A DNA stretch of 23,264 nucleotides from a virus. The notes under the pieces are model-generated. The model made no database searches. It was not told the origin of the DNA and worked only from the letters and a program-made list of their open reading frames with translations. Where the stretch lies: the IMG/VR virus record IMGVR_UViG_3300021379_002006, positions 1-23,264 of that record; one strand, 5' to 3'. The position numbers were made by a program, and so were the translations under genes. Numbering within the stretch: the first letter of the stretch is position 1; each line of letters starts with the position of its first letter. Shown in pieces: positions 15,739 through 20,777 of this stretch.

Positions 15739-15969
15739 TCACGAAACTTCTTCGTGATCTGTGTGAATGTCTATAAGTTCTTCATCCACAACAGATTCTA
15801 TTGCGTACTTTATGGTTTCGTTGTAAGGAACTATCACTGCGCTATTGTCTCCGTCTCGTATGATAAATGATTCACCATTCTCAACTCTGCTCATTAAATT
15901 ATTAAAATCTGATTGAAACTCTTGGACTGTAAATGATTGAAGGTCTTCTAGTTCTTGATACATTTTCAT
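15739..15969 (-). CDS. Phd/YefM-type antitoxin-like protein without a toxin
   Basis: This is a 76-residue protein. Residues about 12-50 (SFTVQEFQSDFNNLMSRV, then NGESFIIRDGDNSAVIVPY) match the N-terminal DNA-binding and dimer fold of Phd/YefM antitoxins: a strand, a helix, then the GE-x-x-x-I-x-R-DG-x-x-x-A-V-[IL]-V-P strand. The acidic C-terminus (ELIDIHTDHEEVS) would be the toxin-neutralising tail. No RelE/Doc-like toxin gene flanks it; it sits between tRNA-Pro and tRNA-Ile. It may regulate transcription or neutralise a host toxin. Starts at 15969 or 15963 are both possible. Confidence 0.65.
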   Translation of the reverse strand: MKMYQELEDLQSFTVQEFQSDFNNLMSRVENGESFIIRDGDNSAVIVPYNETIKYAIESVVDEELIDIHTDHEEVS

Positions 15970-15987
15970 AAATTGTTTTTTTATGAG

Positions 15988-16059
15988 TCGGGGTGAGAGG
16001 GATCGAACCTCTGTCTTCTTGCTCCCAAAGCAAGCCGTCTACCGCTGACTTACACCCCG
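15988..16059 (-). tRNA. tRNA-Pro(UGG)
   Basis: The acceptor is CGGGGTG with CACCCCG and has the C1-G72 pair usual for bacterial tRNA-Pro. The anticodon stem is CTTGC/GCAAG with loop TTTGGGA, giving UGG. The T loop is TTCGATC. The discriminator is A and CCA is not encoded. Confidence 0.92.
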
Positions 16060-16176
16060 TTACTTATTTCTGTGTATAAACATAATACCAGCAAAAGGAA
16101 CAACTGTCAACCCCATCCCACATAGAAAAAGAAAGAATTGATTTGATGCAAGTGCTTCTACTATATGAAAAATCAT
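16060..16176 (-). CDS. Tiny single-pass membrane protein
   Basis: This is a 38-residue protein with a hydrophobic span covering about residues 13-34 (FFLFLCGMGLTVVPFAGIMF) and a basic tail HRNK. Its start overlaps the stop of the upstream gene by four bases (ATGA), and a GGAGG-like site precedes it. It ends just before tRNA-Pro. A sigma-70-like promoter for that tRNA is embedded in its codons, so part of its sequence is under double constraint. Function unknown. Confidence 0.6.
   Translation of the reverse strand: MIFHIVEALASNQFFLFLCGMGLTVVPFAGIMFIHRNK
16082..16110 (-). promoter_or_regulatory. Sigma-70-type promoter for tRNA-Pro, inside a small gene
   Basis: The minus strand has TTGACA (16105-16110), a 17-base spacer and TATTAT (16082-16087). 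It lies within the 38-residue membrane-protein gene and about 20 bases from the tRNA-Pro 5' end. Confidence 0.7.
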
Positions 16177-16397
16177 CTTCCCCTCCAGTTCTTGTATTCA
16201 TAATACATGTATTGGTCAACTTCGTCAAGTCCTTGCAATGGAGCATTTACTTCCCAATTTGACCATTCTAAACAAAACTGTTTGATATCATGATTATGTA
16301 TAATAGAATGCCCATACATTCTTACGAAAGCGGACATAGCAAAATGATATCTTTGTCTAATGTGCGGTTCCATTTCCTTTATAATCGTCGGAATCAT
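16173..16397 (-). CDS. Small soluble protein, unknown function
   Basis: This is a 74-residue protein beginning MIPTIIKEMEPHIRQRYHF and ending YMYYEYKNWRGR. It is rich in His, Tyr and Trp and has no membrane segment. The ATG at 16397 is chosen because AGGGAG precedes it at a seven-base spacing; the ATG at 16424 lacks this. It overlaps the preceding membrane-protein gene by 41 bases in another frame and the following one by four. I recognise no family. Confidence 0.65.
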   Translation of the reverse strand: MIPTIIKEMEPHIRQRYHFAMSAFVRMYGHSIIHNHDIKQFCLEWSNWEVNAPLQGLDEVDQYMYYEYKNWRGR

Positions 16398-16488
16398 AAT
16401 AGTCTCCCTTTTTAGATCCAACATAAAGAGTGGTAATCACAAAAGGTATTGCCAGCACAAGTAAAAACCTTCCAAATAAATGTTCCAT
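16357..16488 (-). CDS. Tiny membrane protein
   Basis: This is a 43-residue protein, MEHLFGRFLLVLAIPFVITT at the N-terminus followed by a polar tail rich in Lys, Asp and Tyr. One membrane helix is expected at about residues 5-24. The start is joined to the previous stop as TAATG and has a perfect GGAGGT five bases upstream. The 3' end overlaps the next gene by 41 bases in a different frame. Function unknown. Confidence 0.62.
   Translation of the reverse strand: MEHLFGRFLLVLAIPFVITTLYVGSKKGDYYDSDDYKGNGTAH
16404..16409 (-). promoter_or_regulatory. Ribosome binding site AGGGAG fixing a start
   Basis: AGGGAG on the minus strand lies just before the ATG at 16397 and favours it over the upstream ATG at 16424. 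It is itself inside the coding frame of the 43-residue gene. Confidence 0.6.
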
Positions 16489-16610
16489 TACATACCTCCA
16501 TTTCTAAAACCAACAATATATCCAATAATTATTCCGCACATAAATGCCACAAACATATAAAGCATGTGTGAAAAAAACTCAATAAACAATAACCAATCAG
16601 TTGTTGACAT
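16488..16610 (-). CDS. Tiny single-pass membrane protein
   Basis: This is a 40-residue protein starting MSTTDWLLFIEFFSHMLY and continuing as a long hydrophobic stretch with GIIIGYIVGF, then NGGM. One membrane helix is expected. It begins within the last codons of the preceding acidic gene (14-base overlap) and its stop joins the next start (TAATG). Function unknown. Confidence 0.6.
   Translation of the reverse strand: MSTTDWLLFIEFFSHMLYMFVAFMCGIIIGYIVGFRNGGM
16494..16499 (-). promoter_or_regulatory. Strong ribosome binding site GGAGGT
   Basis: GGAGGT on the minus strand lies five bases before the ATG at 16488 and supports translation of the 43-residue gene. It also encodes two Gly codons near the end of the upstream gene. 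Confidence 0.65.
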
Positions 16611-16713
16611 CTTCATCCTCATATGTGGATGGTTCTTCGAAGAGTTCAATCATCTTTTGTTCAAAAACTTTCTTTTGTAATTCTTTTAAATCTTCTTCTG
16701 TTAAAACAATCAT
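16597..16713 (-). CDS. Tiny acidic protein
   Basis: This is a 38-residue, highly charged protein beginning MIVLTEEDLKELQKKVFEQK and ending STYEDEDVNN. The first 30 residues should form an amphipathic helix or coiled coil. It starts directly after the stop of the 81-residue membrane gene, with no spacing, and overlaps the next gene by 14 bases. Function unknown. Confidence 0.6.
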   Translation of the reverse strand: MIVLTEEDLKELQKKVFEQKMIELFEEPSTYEDEDVNN

Positions 16714-16959
16714 TTAAGTAATTGGCAACTCTGATATAGGTGCTTTTGCTTGAAGTAAAGGAGATTTCAATACTTCCCACTTCAAATAAACTACAGTATC
16801 TACCATCCACCAAAAAGCAATCGTACAAAGAAAGATTGTCAGTACTGTAGAAGCAATACTTAAAACAATATTAAATTTATTTGATTTAAAATGATTTATA
16901 ACTGCAAGGGACATAATCAGTAATAAAACTTCATATGTTATAAAGTTGTAATATGTCAT
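16714..16959 (-). CDS. Small two-helix membrane protein
   Basis: This is an 81-residue protein with two hydrophobic spans: about residues 5-21 (NFITYEVLLLIMSLAVI) and 30-56 (NIVLSIASTVLTIFLCTIAF and following). The tail is polar. The start overlaps the upstream stop by four bases (ATGA). It is part of the train of small genes at 17460-16060. No family recognised. Confidence 0.62.
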   Translation of the reverse strand: MTYYNFITYEVLLLIMSLAVINHFKSNKFNIVLSIASTVLTIFLCTIAFWWMVDTVVYLKWEVLKSPLLQAKAPISELPIT

Positions 16960-17135
16960 TTGTCTTTTAGGAGTTCTTCTATTCTTTTACGCATGTTCTC
17001 ACTATCCTGCCTAAGATAATCACGAAGAGAATAACCACGCTGCCCTCTAATAATACATGTTCCTTGATAAAACATCGTAGCAGCAAATACTATAAGGAAA
17101 ACTATTCCTATTATTTCAGGGTAATGTTTAACCAT
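16956..17135 (-). CDS. Small single-pass membrane protein
   Basis: This is a 59-residue protein. The N-terminus MVKHYPEIIGIVFLIVFAAT is a membrane helix. The rest is a charged cytoplasmic tail (RDYLRQDSENMRKRIEELLK), probably helical. Its start overlaps the preceding gene by 25 bases and its stop overlaps the next start as ATGA. It is missed if only longer frames are considered. Function unknown. Confidence 0.62.
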   Translation of the reverse strand: MVKHYPEIIGIVFLIVFAATMFYQGTCIIRGQRGYSLRDYLRQDSENMRKRIEELLKDK

Positions 17136-17311
17136 GGAAATAATGGCGGAATAACACCTACAAGTCTTAAAAGTCCTTCAGCAAATAAAGCAAGAACCAC
17201 CCAACCAACACACATAGAAATAATGGAAGCATTCCGATTGTGCCTTCGTATAGCAGCATCAATCATCTCCTGCACTTCAGAACGACTAACAAATTCATCA
17301 TGAGGTTCCAT
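17111..17311 (-). CDS. Small single-pass membrane protein
   Basis: This is a 66-residue protein. A polar N-terminus (MEPHDEFVSRSEVQEMIDAA) is followed by one membrane helix, about residues 30-52 (ISMCVGWVVLALFAEGLLRL). The ATG at 17311 overlaps the upstream stop as TGATG, so translation is probably coupled; a GTG one codon earlier is possible. Function unknown. Confidence 0.65.
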   Translation of the reverse strand: MEPHDEFVSRSEVQEMIDAAIRRHNRNASIISMCVGWVVLALFAEGLLRLVGVIPPLFPWLNITLK

Positions 17312-17460
17312 CACCTATCATCCCCCAAAAATTTTGCAAGAGGATCTATTCTGGTTTTAACTATTGCAACCGCTCTTTTATAGAACATATTATCGGTATT
17401 TCCAGAAGCTTCAAAAGTTTCTTTGATCTTCACCCAATTATTGTAGGTGTGTTGATCCAT
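17311..17460 (-). CDS. Small conserved-looking soluble protein
   Basis: This is a 49-residue protein beginning MDQHTYNNWVKIKETFEASG and ending DPLAKFLGDDR. It should be helical and soluble. I recall similar short proteins beginning with HxYNxWVKIKE in cyanomyoviruses, without a known function. It is the first gene of the overlapping train of small genes. Confidence 0.65.
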   Translation of the reverse strand: MDQHTYNNWVKIKETFEASGNTDNMFYKRAVAIVKTRIDPLAKFLGDDR

Positions 17461-17479
17461 GTTTGTGATGCGTATTACT

Positions 17480-17512
17480 ATTATATACTAATCATAAGCA
17501 TTTGAATGTCAA
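17480..17512 (-). promoter_or_regulatory. Imperfect sigma-70-type promoter before the small-gene train
   Basis: TTGACA (17507-17512) and TATAAT (17480-17485) are perfect boxes but 21 bases apart. TAGTAT at 17485-17490 gives a 16-base spacing. TGACATTC occurs twice here, 11 bases apart. Apart from this, the 129 bases between the small-gene train and tRNA-Ser hold only a weak hairpin (GTGTT/AACAC, 17523-17536). Confidence 0.5.
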
Positions 17513-17589
17513 TCGAATGTCAGTGTTTTGTAACACTACTATACGGAAAACTGAATAAAATATTAAATTAGTATCTTATGCAACTAAAA

Positions 17590-17674
17590 CGGTGAGGAAA
17601 GGATTCGAACCTTCGGATGCTTTCACATCGACTGTTTTCAAGACAGTTGCCTTAAACCACTCGGCCACCTCACC
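17590..17674 (-). tRNA. tRNA-Ser(UGA)
   Basis: The acceptor is GGTGAGG with CCTCACC, discriminator G. The anticodon stem is ACTGT/ACAGT with loop CTTGAAA, giving UGA. It has the long variable arm typical of serine tRNAs (GATG...CATC) and T loop TTCGAAT. The 5' end overlaps the HNH stop codon by five bases. Confidence 0.94.
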
Positions 17675-18029
17675 CTAATATTTCCAACAAACCAGCATGT
17701 ATTTTACGATGGCATGGAGCACAGAGCATGTAACATTTGTCAATTTCTGTTTGGATTGTCTCCCACTTATAACCTTTTCCTGCTAAATAAGAAACTTCTT
17801 TTTTCTTATCATCAGAATTGATATGGTGAAAATCGAAGCAACATGGGGGATGATAATCTCCACACGCATCGCAACAACCTTTTTCAAGTTTTAGTTGATT
17901 TAGTTTTTCAACCATCAACCTTTTATTATCATATTCTCTTTTATATTTAACCTTTTTAGATTCGTCGGATTGTTTTTGAGCCCAGAGTCGTTGTGCTTCT
18001 CTTTGCTTTTCCTTATCTTTATAAGGCAT
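17670..18029 (-). CDS. HNH endonuclease
   Basis: This is a 119-residue protein from the ATG at 18029. A basic N-terminal half (MPYKDKEKQREAQRLWAQ) precedes a zinc-bound HNH core. Cys53-x-x-Cys56, FHHIN at 67-71 with the catalytic His, and Cys103-x-x-Cys106 with CHRKIH at 106-111 are visible. Such small phage HNH proteins often act as free-standing homing endonucleases. The start is set by a perfect promoter at 18052-18080; an ATG at 18080 would precede it. The TGA stop lies inside the acceptor stem of tRNA-Ser. Confidence 0.88.
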   Translation of the reverse strand: MPYKDKEKQREAQRLWAQKQSDESKKVKYKREYDNKRLMVEKLNQLKLEKGCCDACGDYHPPCCFDFHHINSDDKKKEVSYLAGKGYKWETIQTEIDKCYMLCAPCHRKIHAGLLEILG

Positions 18030-18051
18030 TTGATTTGATCTGGTTTCACTT

Positions 18052-18080
18052 ATTATATAAGAGATTTGAACCTTTGTCAA
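18052..18080 (-). promoter_or_regulatory. Sigma-70-type promoter for the HNH gene
   Basis: The minus strand has TTGACA (18075-18080), a 17-base spacer and TATAAT (18052-18057), both perfect. A second TTGACA lies just upstream. The transcript would also carry tRNA-Ser. Confidence 0.85.
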
Positions 18081-18083
18081 GTG

Positions 18084-18329
18084 TCAACGAATCTCAAAGT
18101 CCAATCTACGAACATTTCGTTGTCTTCTTGCCTCTTGCCAGGCAATGTCTTGAGAAGTCAGAACATTTTTTTGTTCTTTTTGTGTAGAGTTTACCATAAC
18201 TACTCTACTTAGGTCAACAGCCGAAACACTATCACCTTTAACAGTCATCATATTTGAACAACCGCAAGTTTGCGTTTTATTTGTACTAGTTAATTCTCTG
18301 TTGCAATCTTTGCATCTCACTATTAACAT
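18084..18329 (-). CDS. Small protein with Cys cluster, possible zinc ribbon
   Basis: This is an 81-residue protein. The N-terminus MLIVRCKDCNRELTS and TQTCGCSN provide CxxC and CxC pairs that could bind one zinc. The middle is VSAVDLSRVVMVNS and the C-terminus is basic (WQEARRQRNVRRLDFEIR). I recall this type as conserved in cyanomyoviruses without a known function; nucleic-acid binding is an inference. It overlaps the preceding gene by 44 bases. Confidence 0.72.
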   Translation of the reverse strand: MLIVRCKDCNRELTSTNKTQTCGCSNMMTVKGDSVSAVDLSRVVMVNSTQKEQKNVLTSQDIAWQEARRQRNVRRLDFEIR

Positions 18330-18450
18330 TTTCTACCAGTCTCCTAAGTTCTAATAATTCTAATTTTATCTTATCAAGTTCTTCATGAATATCTTGATGA
18401 TGAAACCTTAAAGGTTTTTGGATTAATTTATTAAAAGATTTCTTTTTCAT
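18286..18450 (-). CDS. Small coiled-coil protein
   Basis: This is a 54-residue protein beginning MKKKSFNKLIQKPLRFHHQD. Residues about 22-54 carry heptad-like leucines (ELDKIKLELLELRRLVENV) expected to form a coiled coil. The ATG at 18450 overlaps the Dps-like stop as ATGA, preferred over an ATG at 18474. It shares 44 bases with the next gene. Function unknown. Confidence 0.58.
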   Translation of the reverse strand: MKKKSFNKLIQKPLRFHHQDIHEELDKIKLELLELRRLVENVNSEMQRLQQRIN

Positions 18451-18881
18451 TGAGTAAAAGATCTTAACATCCAAATAAATTTGCCGTGTGCTTCATTTAA
18501 ATCATCAACAAGATTAATTGTTCCTTTTGATTTTTTTGATTCTGCTTCATCTGATACTTGTGTTAAAAGTTCAACAATTTTTTGGTGCCCTTCTAACAAA
18601 TCACGAACCATACCCATAGTATCTAATCCACTATTTGCTTCTGAAATATGAGAAACTTCAGTAATTCTAGAAAGAGTAGGTACTGGTTTTACATTTAAAT
18701 ATCTCATATGTTCAGTAATTCTATCAACCTCTTCAAACATTGCTTCGTACTGTTCTCCAAAAAGATCATGAAACTGTTTGAAGTCATTACCCACCACATT
18801 CCAATGATATACCCAAGTCTTTTGAAAAAGTACAAAAAGACTTACCTGAGTATCAGAAAGTAATTTATATAGTGTTTCCAT
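18447..18881 (-). CDS. Dps-like mini-ferritin
   Basis: This is a 144-residue four-helix protein. His26 and His38 (YHWNVVG and FHDLFG) with Asp53 and Glu57 (VDRITE) reproduce exactly the 12-, 15- and 4-residue spacing of the inter-subunit ferroxidase ligands of Dps (His51, His63, Asp78, Glu82 in E. coli). The typical NVKPVPTLS turn follows. Dps oxidises iron with peroxide, stores it and protects DNA. A perfect TATAAATA late box precedes the gene, suggesting late expression. It lacks the long basic N-terminal tail used by some Dps proteins for DNA binding. Confidence 0.87.
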   Translation of the reverse strand: METLYKLLSDTQVSLFVLFQKTWVYHWNVVGNDFKQFHDLFGEQYEAMFEEVDRITEHMRYLNVKPVPTLSRITEVSHISEANSGLDTMGMVRDLLEGHQKIVELLTQVSDEAESKKSKGTINLVDDLNEAHGKFIWMLRSFTQ

Positions 18882-18896
18882 TTTACTCTTTTTGAG

Positions 18897-18904
18897 TATT
18901 TATA
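18897..18904 (-). promoter_or_regulatory. T4-type late promoter TATAAATA
   Basis: The minus strand reads TATAAATA, an exact T4 late-promoter box, 15 bases before the ATG at 18881 and just downstream of tRNA-Ala. Confidence 0.7.
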
Positions 18905-18906
18905 TA

Positions 18907-18979
18907 TGGAGAATAGGAGACTCGAACTCCTGACTCCCTGCTTGCAAAGCAGGTGCTCTACCAACTGAGCTAATTCCCC
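18907..18979 (-). tRNA. tRNA-Ala(UGC)
   Basis: The acceptor is GGGGAAT with ATTCTCC, discriminator A. The D arm is GCTC/GAGC. The anticodon stem is CCTGC/GCAGG with loop TTTGCAA, giving UGC. The T loop is TTCGAGT. Confidence 0.95.
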
Positions 18980-18982
18980 GTG

Positions 18983-19054
18983 TCCTCTGTCTAGGAATCG
19001 AACCTAGTTTCCAAGTGCGTTGTCCGCCTGTCCTTACCAATAGACTACCAGAGG
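18983..19054 (-). pseudogene. tRNA-like sequence with degenerate anticodon arm
   Basis: The acceptor (CCTCTGG with ACAGAGG, one mismatch), D arm (GTCT...GGAC with a GG-containing loop) and T arm (CTAGG/CCTAG, loop TTCGATT) are all present at normal spacing. The 21 bases between the D and T arms have the right length but give no five-base-pair anticodon stem and no U33. It is most likely a decayed tRNA. A tRNA-mimic RNA is an alternative. Confidence 0.55.
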
Positions 19055-19058
19055 GAAA

Positions 19059-19125
19059 GGTGATGAGTGCCCATCACCAGCAGAAGACACTTTCTGCAAT
19101 TTTCACTGCGTTAGAGGGCAGTGAA
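19059..19125 (-). ncRNA. Candidate structured RNA with three hairpins
   Basis: Three perfect hairpins stand in a row. GGTGATG/CATCACC is 19059-19065 with 19072-19078. GCAGAA/TTCTGC is 19080-19085 with 19092-19097. TTCACTGC/GCAGTGAA is 19102-19109 with 19118-19125. No reading frame explains them. They lie between tRNA-Asn and the degenerate tRNA, on the same transcript. Strand is assumed from the neighbours. Confidence 0.45.
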
Positions 19126-19160
19126 GATATGATAGAATCGGACATTTCCAACCCTATCAA

Positions 19161-19232
19161 CTCCACAACCTGGATTCGAACCAGGGACCAATCGATTAAC
19201 AGTCGATGGCTCTACCGCTGAGCTATTGTGGA
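19161..19232 (-). tRNA. tRNA-Asn(GUU)
   Basis: The acceptor is TCCACAA with TTGTGGA, discriminator G. The D arm is GCTC/GAGC. The anticodon stem is ATCGA/TCGAT with loop CTGTTAA, giving GUU. The T loop is TTCGAAT. Confidence 0.95.
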
Positions 19233-19240
19233 ATGTTCTA

Positions 19241-19438
19241 TTACTTAGAACTTACAAATTCATTAATCGTTTCTGCGTGCTCAAGAACATCAGAAAGAGT
19301 TGGATATTTTGAATCAAATCCTTCTGGCAATTTGCCCCCATTAGAGCATTCTGCTTTTGCAAACTCTACGTGATAATTGTCTGAAAGCATCGCATAAGCT
19401 TGCTTAAAAACTTCAAAGCGTAATTCATAAGGTGTCAT
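19241..19438 (-). CDS. Small conserved-looking phage protein
   Basis: This is a 65-residue protein starting MTPYELRFEVFKQAYAML. The ATG at 19438 has a perfect AGGAGT six bases upstream. A longer frame reaching 19558 would run through tRNA-Gly and is rejected. The protein is probably helical, with a Gly/Pro-rich middle (GGKLPEGFDSKYPTL). I recall similar short proteins in many cyanomyoviruses, always of unknown function. It lies between tRNA-Gly and tRNA-Asn. Confidence 0.75.
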   Translation of the reverse strand: MTPYELRFEVFKQAYAMLSDNYHVEFAKAECSNGGKLPEGFDSKYPTLSDVLEHAETINEFVSSK

Positions 19439-19444
19439 AGTTTT

Positions 19445-19450
19445 ACTCCT
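19445..19450 (-). promoter_or_regulatory. Ribosome binding site AGGAGT fixing a start
   Basis: AGGAGT on the minus strand lies six bases before the ATG at 19438 and rules out the longer frame that overlaps tRNA-Gly. Confidence 0.7.
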
Positions 19451-19485
19451 GTGTGTTTGTGTGTATAAAGAACCAAAAGGTTCAG

Positions 19486-19556
19486 AGCGAGTGACGGGGA
19501 TCGAACCCGTGACAAGAGCTTGGAAGGCTCGCATGTTACCGCTACACCACACTCGC
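19486..19556 (-). tRNA. tRNA-Gly(UCC)
   Basis: The acceptor is GCGAGTG with CACTCGC, discriminator T. The anticodon loop is CTTCCAA, giving UCC, closed by a GAGC/GCTC stem. The T arm is ACGGG/CCCGT with loop TTCGATC. Confidence 0.94.
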
Positions 19557-19643
19557 ATTTGATGGAGTAAGTGTGATATACCTCATAAGGATATAACAGT
19601 GACTTACCCTCTATCACTTTTATATATGGAGATAAACTCCAGG

Positions 19644-19717
<74 letters not shown>

Positions 19718-19725
19718 ATGAGACA

Positions 19726-19754
19726 ATCATACCGTTTAAAGATTTGATTGTCAA
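19726..19754 (-). promoter_or_regulatory. Sigma-70-type promoter for tRNA-Arg (copy 1)
   Basis: The minus strand has TTGACA (19749-19754), a 17-base spacer and TATGAT (19726-19731). The expected start is within a few bases of the tRNA-Arg 5' end. Nearly the same 41 bases recur at 19925-19953. Confidence 0.85.
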
Positions 19755-19755
19755 G

Positions 19756-19838
19756 TAGGACGAGAGGGACTTGAACCCTCACAGGCAATGCCCGACAGAT
19801 TTTAAGTCTGGTGTGTCTACCAATTCCACCACCGTCCC
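19756..19838 (-). tRNA. tRNA-Leu(UAA)
   Basis: The acceptor is GGGACGG with TCGTCCT (two G-U pairs), discriminator A. The anticodon loop is CTTAAAA, giving UAA, on a CAGA/TCTG stem. It has the long variable arm of leucine tRNAs. The T arm is GAGGG/CCCTC. Confidence 0.94.
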
Positions 19839-19917
19839 AAGAGACCTCCCTGTTTGTGCATCGTTGAGAGGCATGGGAGGGGTGAGACTTATACGAAGTG
19901 TGGACCTCCGCTGCTCA
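19839..19917 (-). other. Leader between duplicated promoter and tRNA-Leu
   Basis: About 79 bases lie between the copy 2 promoter and tRNA-Leu with no credible reading frame. A six-base stem CCTCCC/GGGAGG (19845-19850 with 19875-19880) is visible. It is probably a precursor leader trimmed off the tRNA. Confidence 0.35.
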
Positions 19918-19924
19918 TAAGACA

Positions 19925-19953
19925 ATCATACCAGTTAAGGATTTAATTGTCAA
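19925..19953 (-). promoter_or_regulatory. Sigma-70-type promoter for tRNA-Leu (copy 2)
   Basis: The minus strand has TTGACA (19948-19953), a 17-base spacer and TATGAT (19925-19930). The surrounding 41 bases are nearly identical to the copy at 19726-19754, so the promoter has been duplicated. Confidence 0.85.
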
Positions 19954-19954
19954 G

Positions 19955-20036
19955 TGGGCAGGGAGGGATTTGAACCCCCGTAGGCAGAGCCAGCGGATTT
20001 ACAGTCCGCCTCCATTAACCACTCGGACACCTACCC
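19955..20036 (-). tRNA. tRNA-Tyr(GUA)
   Basis: The acceptor is GGGTAGG with CCTGCCC (one G-U), discriminator A. The anticodon stem is GCGGA/TCCGC with loop CTGTAAA, giving GUA. A long variable arm is present, as in bacterial tRNA-Tyr. Confidence 0.94.
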
Positions 20037-20044
20037 GATATATT

Positions 20045-20488
20045 TTATTTTACATCATCTTCTTTACAATTGTCAACCCATGGTGCACATAACCTGATTT
20101 CTCCACCAAGTGATTTACATTCATCAGTATAGCATACAGAATTGTCTACTGGTTTTTCTGAATGTATTGGTGATGGTATTCTAACAATACCATCATCACC
20201 AGTCAATCGTTCATATTCTCTAATTGCTCTATCAACTTCAAGTTCAACTCTAGATTCAAGTTCTTCTTCTACATCTTGTTGTGTTGGTATATCATGTATT
20301 AATCCAAAATGTTGTATTGTGGCATTATATATCTTCCATAATTGTTTTTCATCTATTGATAACCATCCAGATAATCCAGATATTAATAATAAAACAATTG
20401 AAGAGATAATAAATCCTTTTATATATTTTGGATGTAATGTAGGTAATACTTTAAACTTACCTTCTTTAACTTCAAATAATTTAAACAT
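20045..20488 (-). CDS. Single-pass membrane protein, unknown function
   Basis: This is a 147-residue protein. Residues about 24-46 form one membrane helix (GFIISSIVLLLISGLSGWL). A coiled, acidic stretch follows (DVEEELESRVELEVDRAIRE). The C-terminal tail has four Cys (CYTDEC, LCAP, DNC) that could pair or bind metal. The start overlaps the upstream gene by eight bases. A promoter for tRNA-Tyr is embedded in its last codons. No family recognised. Confidence 0.7.
   Translation of the reverse strand: MFKLFEVKEGKFKVLPTLHPKYIKGFIISSIVLLLISGLSGWLSIDEKQLWKIYNATIQHFGLIHDIPTQQDVEEELESRVELEVDRAIREYERLTGDDGIVRIPSPIHSEKPVDNSVCYTDECKSLGGEIRLCAPWVDNCKEDDVK
20047..20076 (-). promoter_or_regulatory. Sigma-70-type promoter for tRNA-Tyr
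   Basis: The minus strand has TTGACA (20071-20076), an 18-base spacer and TAAAAT (20047-20052), about ten bases before tRNA-Tyr. It overlaps the 3' end of the membrane-protein gene. Confidence 0.65.
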
Positions 20489-20777
20489 TGTTCTGTTTCC
20501 AAAAATCTTCTAATGCTTGATCTACTAAATTTTCTGGTGGAATATAATTTTTATTTTCTCTTAGTTTTTTAGTATCAAAAGTTAAAGTAGGTGTAATAGA
20601 TCCATTATCTTCTACCTTAATCTTTGCCCCAAATATATTTCCTTTTGGTTGTATATTTAAAATATCTGCAGATTCTAATGATACTTCTAATTTATCGTTA
20701 CTTGCTTTTAAATATCCTGCTTTTGCAATAATATCAACTATTTTCTTTTCGTCATCGGGTAGATTATCTATTCCCAC
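20481..20777 (-). CDS. Small protein, unknown function
   Basis: This is a 98-residue soluble protein starting with GTG at 20777, ten bases after a strong GAGGAGG site. A helical N-terminus (LPDDEKKIVDIIAKAGYLKA) is followed by strands (GNIFGAKIKVEDNGSITPTL) and a C-terminal helix (LVDQALEDFWKQNNV). It is the upstream partner of the membrane-protein gene (eight-base overlap) behind a TATAAATA box. No family recognised. Confidence 0.68.
   Translation of the reverse strand: MGIDNLPDDEKKIVDIIAKAGYLKASNDKLEVSLESADILNIQPKGNIFGAKIKVEDNGSITPTLTFDTKKLRENKNYIPPENLVDQALEDFWKQNNV

Noticed and set aside
16064-16246. 60-codon frame overlapping the tiny membrane gene
   Set aside because: Another frame here gives a coherent membrane helix with ATGA coupling; this one gives a Cys- and Ser-rich product without features.
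19438-19558. N-terminal extension of the 65-residue protein up to 19558
   Set aside because: It would be translated from the tRNA-Gly sequence; a clear ribosome site supports the ATG at 19438.
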